Positions 62,194-64,000 of a stretch of 64,000 nucleotides of DNA are shown here, one piece after another. A model generated the notes under the pieces. The model worked only from the letters and a program-made list of their open reading frames with translations. It did not search any database and was not told the DNA's origin. The stretch is from JAJXWB01 sp046349215 (GTDB taxonomy: Bacteria; Pseudomonadota; Alphaproteobacteria; Rhizobiales; Beijerinckiaceae): contig JAXMCV010000001.1 in assembly GCA_046349215.1 (NCBI GenBank), forward strand, positions 620,001-684,000, given 5' to 3'. Both the position numbers and the translations under genes were made by a program. Position 1 is the first letter of the stretch. Every line of letters begins with the position of its first letter.

Positions 62194-63551
62194 AGCGATT
62201 GCTCCGCTCGCTCTGGCCCGACCGGCTGGCGGCGCAGATCGTTGTCCTTATGTTCGCGGCGATCGTCTTTTTCCAGATCGTCGTCACCACGACCTATCTG
62301 TTCAGCGACCCGGCCTGGCGCCTGCAGATCATCCAGCCCTCCGAACTCATCGCCAGTTCGATCATGGCGCTCGACGTCGCCGACGCCGACGAACGCGAGA
62401 TGCTGATCGAATCCTTTGCGAAAAATTCGCCCTGGCTGAAATTCTCCATCGAACCCGAGCCGCCGGCCAACGCGGGCGTCGTCGACGACGGACCGATGGC
62501 GCAGGTCACGGAGCGCCTCTGGCCGCATGCGGTATTGCTGGCCGCGCCAGGTCAGCGCGGCGCGGCGCCCGATGTCTTCTCCATCGCCCTGCATAAAGGT
62601 GGTTATGCGGTTGTGACGGTGCTGGAGCCGCGTCGCTCGACTTCGGAGGTTCCATCCATCAACCAGCGAAGCTGGCTGTCGGCGCCCGCGTATATCTGGG
62701 AGCGCTCGATGGCGCTGTTTCTGATCTGCGTCGGCGTTCTGACGATCTGGCTCTCCGGCACGGTGGTCAGGCCGCTTGTCGAACTGGCGCGACGCGCCGA
62801 GAAATTCCCGGATGAGAAGGCGGCGCCCGGACCGATGGAAGAACAGGGCCCGCGCGAGGTCCGCGACCTGACGCGCACGCTCAACCGCATGCAGAGCCGC
62901 ATCCAGTCCATGATTCGCTCACGCAGCAGCGCGCTCGCCGCCATCAGCCACGACCTGCGGACGATCATCACGCGCATGCGGCTGCGAACCGAATTCATCG
63001 CCGACGAAAACCTGAAGGCGAAGATGCTGCACGACGTGGAACTGATGGATTCCATGCTGCACAAGAACCTGCTCTACCTGAAGGGGGAGCAGGAGAGCGC
63101 CGAGCGCAGCCTCATCGACCTCGACAGCGTGCTGCAGACCATCGCCGACAATTACGCCGACCTCGGGCACACGGTGATCTACACGGGCGGCGGGCGCCAG
63201 ACTGTCTATGGTTCGCTCATCGAACTGCAGCGGCTCTTTTCCAACCTCGTCGAAAACGCCGTGAAGCACGGGACGCAGACGACCATTCGCGCCAGATCGG
63301 CGATGGGCGGCTTCATCCAGGTGGAAATCGCCGACAACGGCCCGGGCATTCCCGAAGACCAGCGCGAACGCGTGCTGGAACCCTTCGTGCGCGGCGAGCC
63401 GGCTCGAACCGTCGGCGACAAGAGCGGATTCGGTCTCGGCCTGTCGATCGTACAATCGCTCGCCGAAAAGGCCGGCGGCCGCATCGAACTGATCCAGGGC
63501 AAGCCCCGCGGGCTCGTCGCGCGCGTCGCGCTGCCGGCCGCCTTCCCCTGA
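62190..63551 (+). CDS. Two-component sensor histidine kinase with altered H-box
   Basis: This 453-residue membrane kinase has helices near residues 15-37 and 172-193 flanking a periplasmic sensor region, then HAMP. The H-box reads AISHDLRTIITRMRLRTEF, where the Pro usual after HDLRT is Ile. ATPase boxes are NLVENAVKHG, DNGPGIP and FGLGLSIV. The periplasmic part has no recognised domain. It is the partner of the OmpR-type regulator upstream by overlap. Confidence 0.92.
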   Translation: MKRLLRSLWPDRLAAQIVVLMFAAIVFFQIVVTTTYLFSDPAWRLQIIQPSELIASSIMALDVADADEREMLIESFAKNSPWLKFSIEPEPPANAGVVDDGPMAQVTERLWPHAVLLAAPGQRGAAPDVFSIALHKGGYAVVTVLEPRRSTSEVPSINQRSWLSAPAYIWERSMALFLICVGVLTIWLSGTVVRPLVELARRAEKFPDEKAAPGPMEEQGPREVRDLTRTLNRMQSRIQSMIRSRSSALAAISHDLRTIITRMRLRTEFIADENLKAKMLHDVELMDSMLHKNLLYLKGEQESAERSLIDLDSVLQTIADNYADLGHTVIYTGGGRQTVYGSLIELQRLFSNLVENAVKHGTQTTIRARSAMGGFIQVEIADNGPGIPEDQRERVLEPFVRGEPARTVGDKSGFGLGLSIVQSLAEKAGGRIELIQGKPRGLVARVALPAAFP

Positions 63552-63637
63552 ATCCTGCGTCGCGTGCGGCGACGCACGGCGGGCCGCGACGCTGCGGCTA
63601 TGCTGACGGTCGAGATTTCCTGCCTCACGAGTCGACC

Positions 63638-64000
63638 ATGTCAGCGCGCGCCCTTCTGACCCTCACCGGCTTCCTTCTGCTTTGCGGCGGCGCGCAGGCC
63701 GAATGCCAGTACAAGCCGTTCCAGTTCTTTCCCGAGCAGAACGATCGCGTGACCGTGCCGGCGACCGTCGATCCCGGCGCCTTCTGCCGGCACAAGTTCA
63801 TGGAGGGCGGCGGCTACAGGTTCACGCAGGTCGCGCCGGAGATCCAGCCGCGGCACGGCGCGCTCGGCAGGGACCAGGACGGCTCGTTCATCTACGTCGC
63901 GCAGCCCGGCTATGCCGGCGAGGATACGTACGGCTTCAAGGTCTGCGCCACCAAGGGCGGACAGAAAGGCTGTTCGCGCATCAATTTCACGGTCAGCGTC
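63638..64000 (+). CDS. Secreted protein, cut by the right edge of the window
   Basis: The visible 121 residues start with a signal peptide (MSARALLTLTGFLLLCGGAQA). A beta-rich domain follows, with ECQYKPFQFFPEQNDRVTV, GAFCRHKFM, PGYAGEDTYGFKVCATKGG and INFTVSV. The GEDTYGFKVC pattern resembles Ig-like or cadherin-like repeats of exported proteins. No stop is reached. Function unknown. Confidence 0.75.
   Translation, partial: MSARALLTLTGFLLLCGGAQAECQYKPFQFFPEQNDRVTVPATVDPGAFCRHKFMEGGGYRFTQVAPEIQPRHGALGRDQDGSFIYVAQPGYAGEDTYGFKVCATKGGQKGCSRINFTVSV

Overview
The window is 64 kb of GC-rich, gene-dense chromosomal DNA. Gene content points to an alphaproteobacterium, most likely of the order Hyphomicrobiales (Rhizobiales): a form II CO-dehydrogenase-type cluster, squalene-hopene cyclase, class II (plant-type) DAHP synthase, DUF2865, DUF2147 and DUF2059 proteins, HWE-kinase debris, and an intergenic palindrome of the kind common in that order. 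This is inference from family content; no rRNA is present to fix the taxon. Most genes look like ordinary vertically inherited core or shell genes. The one clear mobile segment is an IS91-type element at about 8.27-10.74 kb.

Layout. 1-4.9 kb (minus): the 3'-truncated gene of a NarL-type response regulator, then coxM, coxL, coxS and coxG, transcribed G-S-L-M. 5.0-8.1 kb: glutamine-dependent NAD synthetase, a cold-shock protein with its terminator, and an unknown gene. 8.3-10.7 kb: IS91-family transposase plus tyrosine recombinase. 10.8-15.1 kb: a glycosyltransferase gene broken by a single-base frameshift, a stand-alone PAS protein, then an XRE-Crp/Fnr regulator pair preceded by a FixK/FNR-like box and followed by three overlapping micro-genes. 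15.3-22 kb: LOG protein, LysE, YjbQ, GST, HAD phosphatase, an orphan amino-acid ABC ATPase, a secreted repeat peptide, LysR and a class III CoA-transferase. 22-25.4 kb: an AT-hook protein, a FeeM-like N-acyl amino acid synthase and orphan ccoG.

25.4-31.1 kb (minus) is the most striking region. It is a four-gene operon in which every junction is a 4-base overlap: a TRAP-type periplasmic binding protein, a membrane histidine kinase, a soluble REC-DUF3369-kinase, and a receiver fused to a class III nucleotide cyclase domain. No TRAP permease lies nearby, so the binding protein is probably the ligand sensor of a phosphorelay that ends in cyclic-nucleotide output.

31.2-49.3 kb holds metabolic and envelope genes: amidohydrolase, phosphatidylserine decarboxylase, Atm1-type ABC exporter, a second LOG protein, citramalate synthase, cysS, CreA, DUF2865, YciA, squalene-hopene cyclase and gltX. 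A small histidine-kinase remnant sits between yciA and shc. 49.4-64 kb holds a diguanylate cyclase, tRNA-Val(CAC), gph, rpiA, glutathione reductase, TspO, two tandem OafA-type acyltransferases, DAHP synthase, an extradiol-type dioxygenase, a TetR-SRPBCC-VOC operon with a clear palindromic operator, an OmpR-type two-component pair, and a secreted protein cut by the right edge.

No CRISPR array, recognisable anti-phage system, prophage or secretion locus was seen. The best candidates for undescribed biology are the binding-protein/kinase/cyclase operon, the Crp/Fnr locus with its micro-genes, the AT-hook and FeeM neighbourhood, and the secreted repeat peptide.
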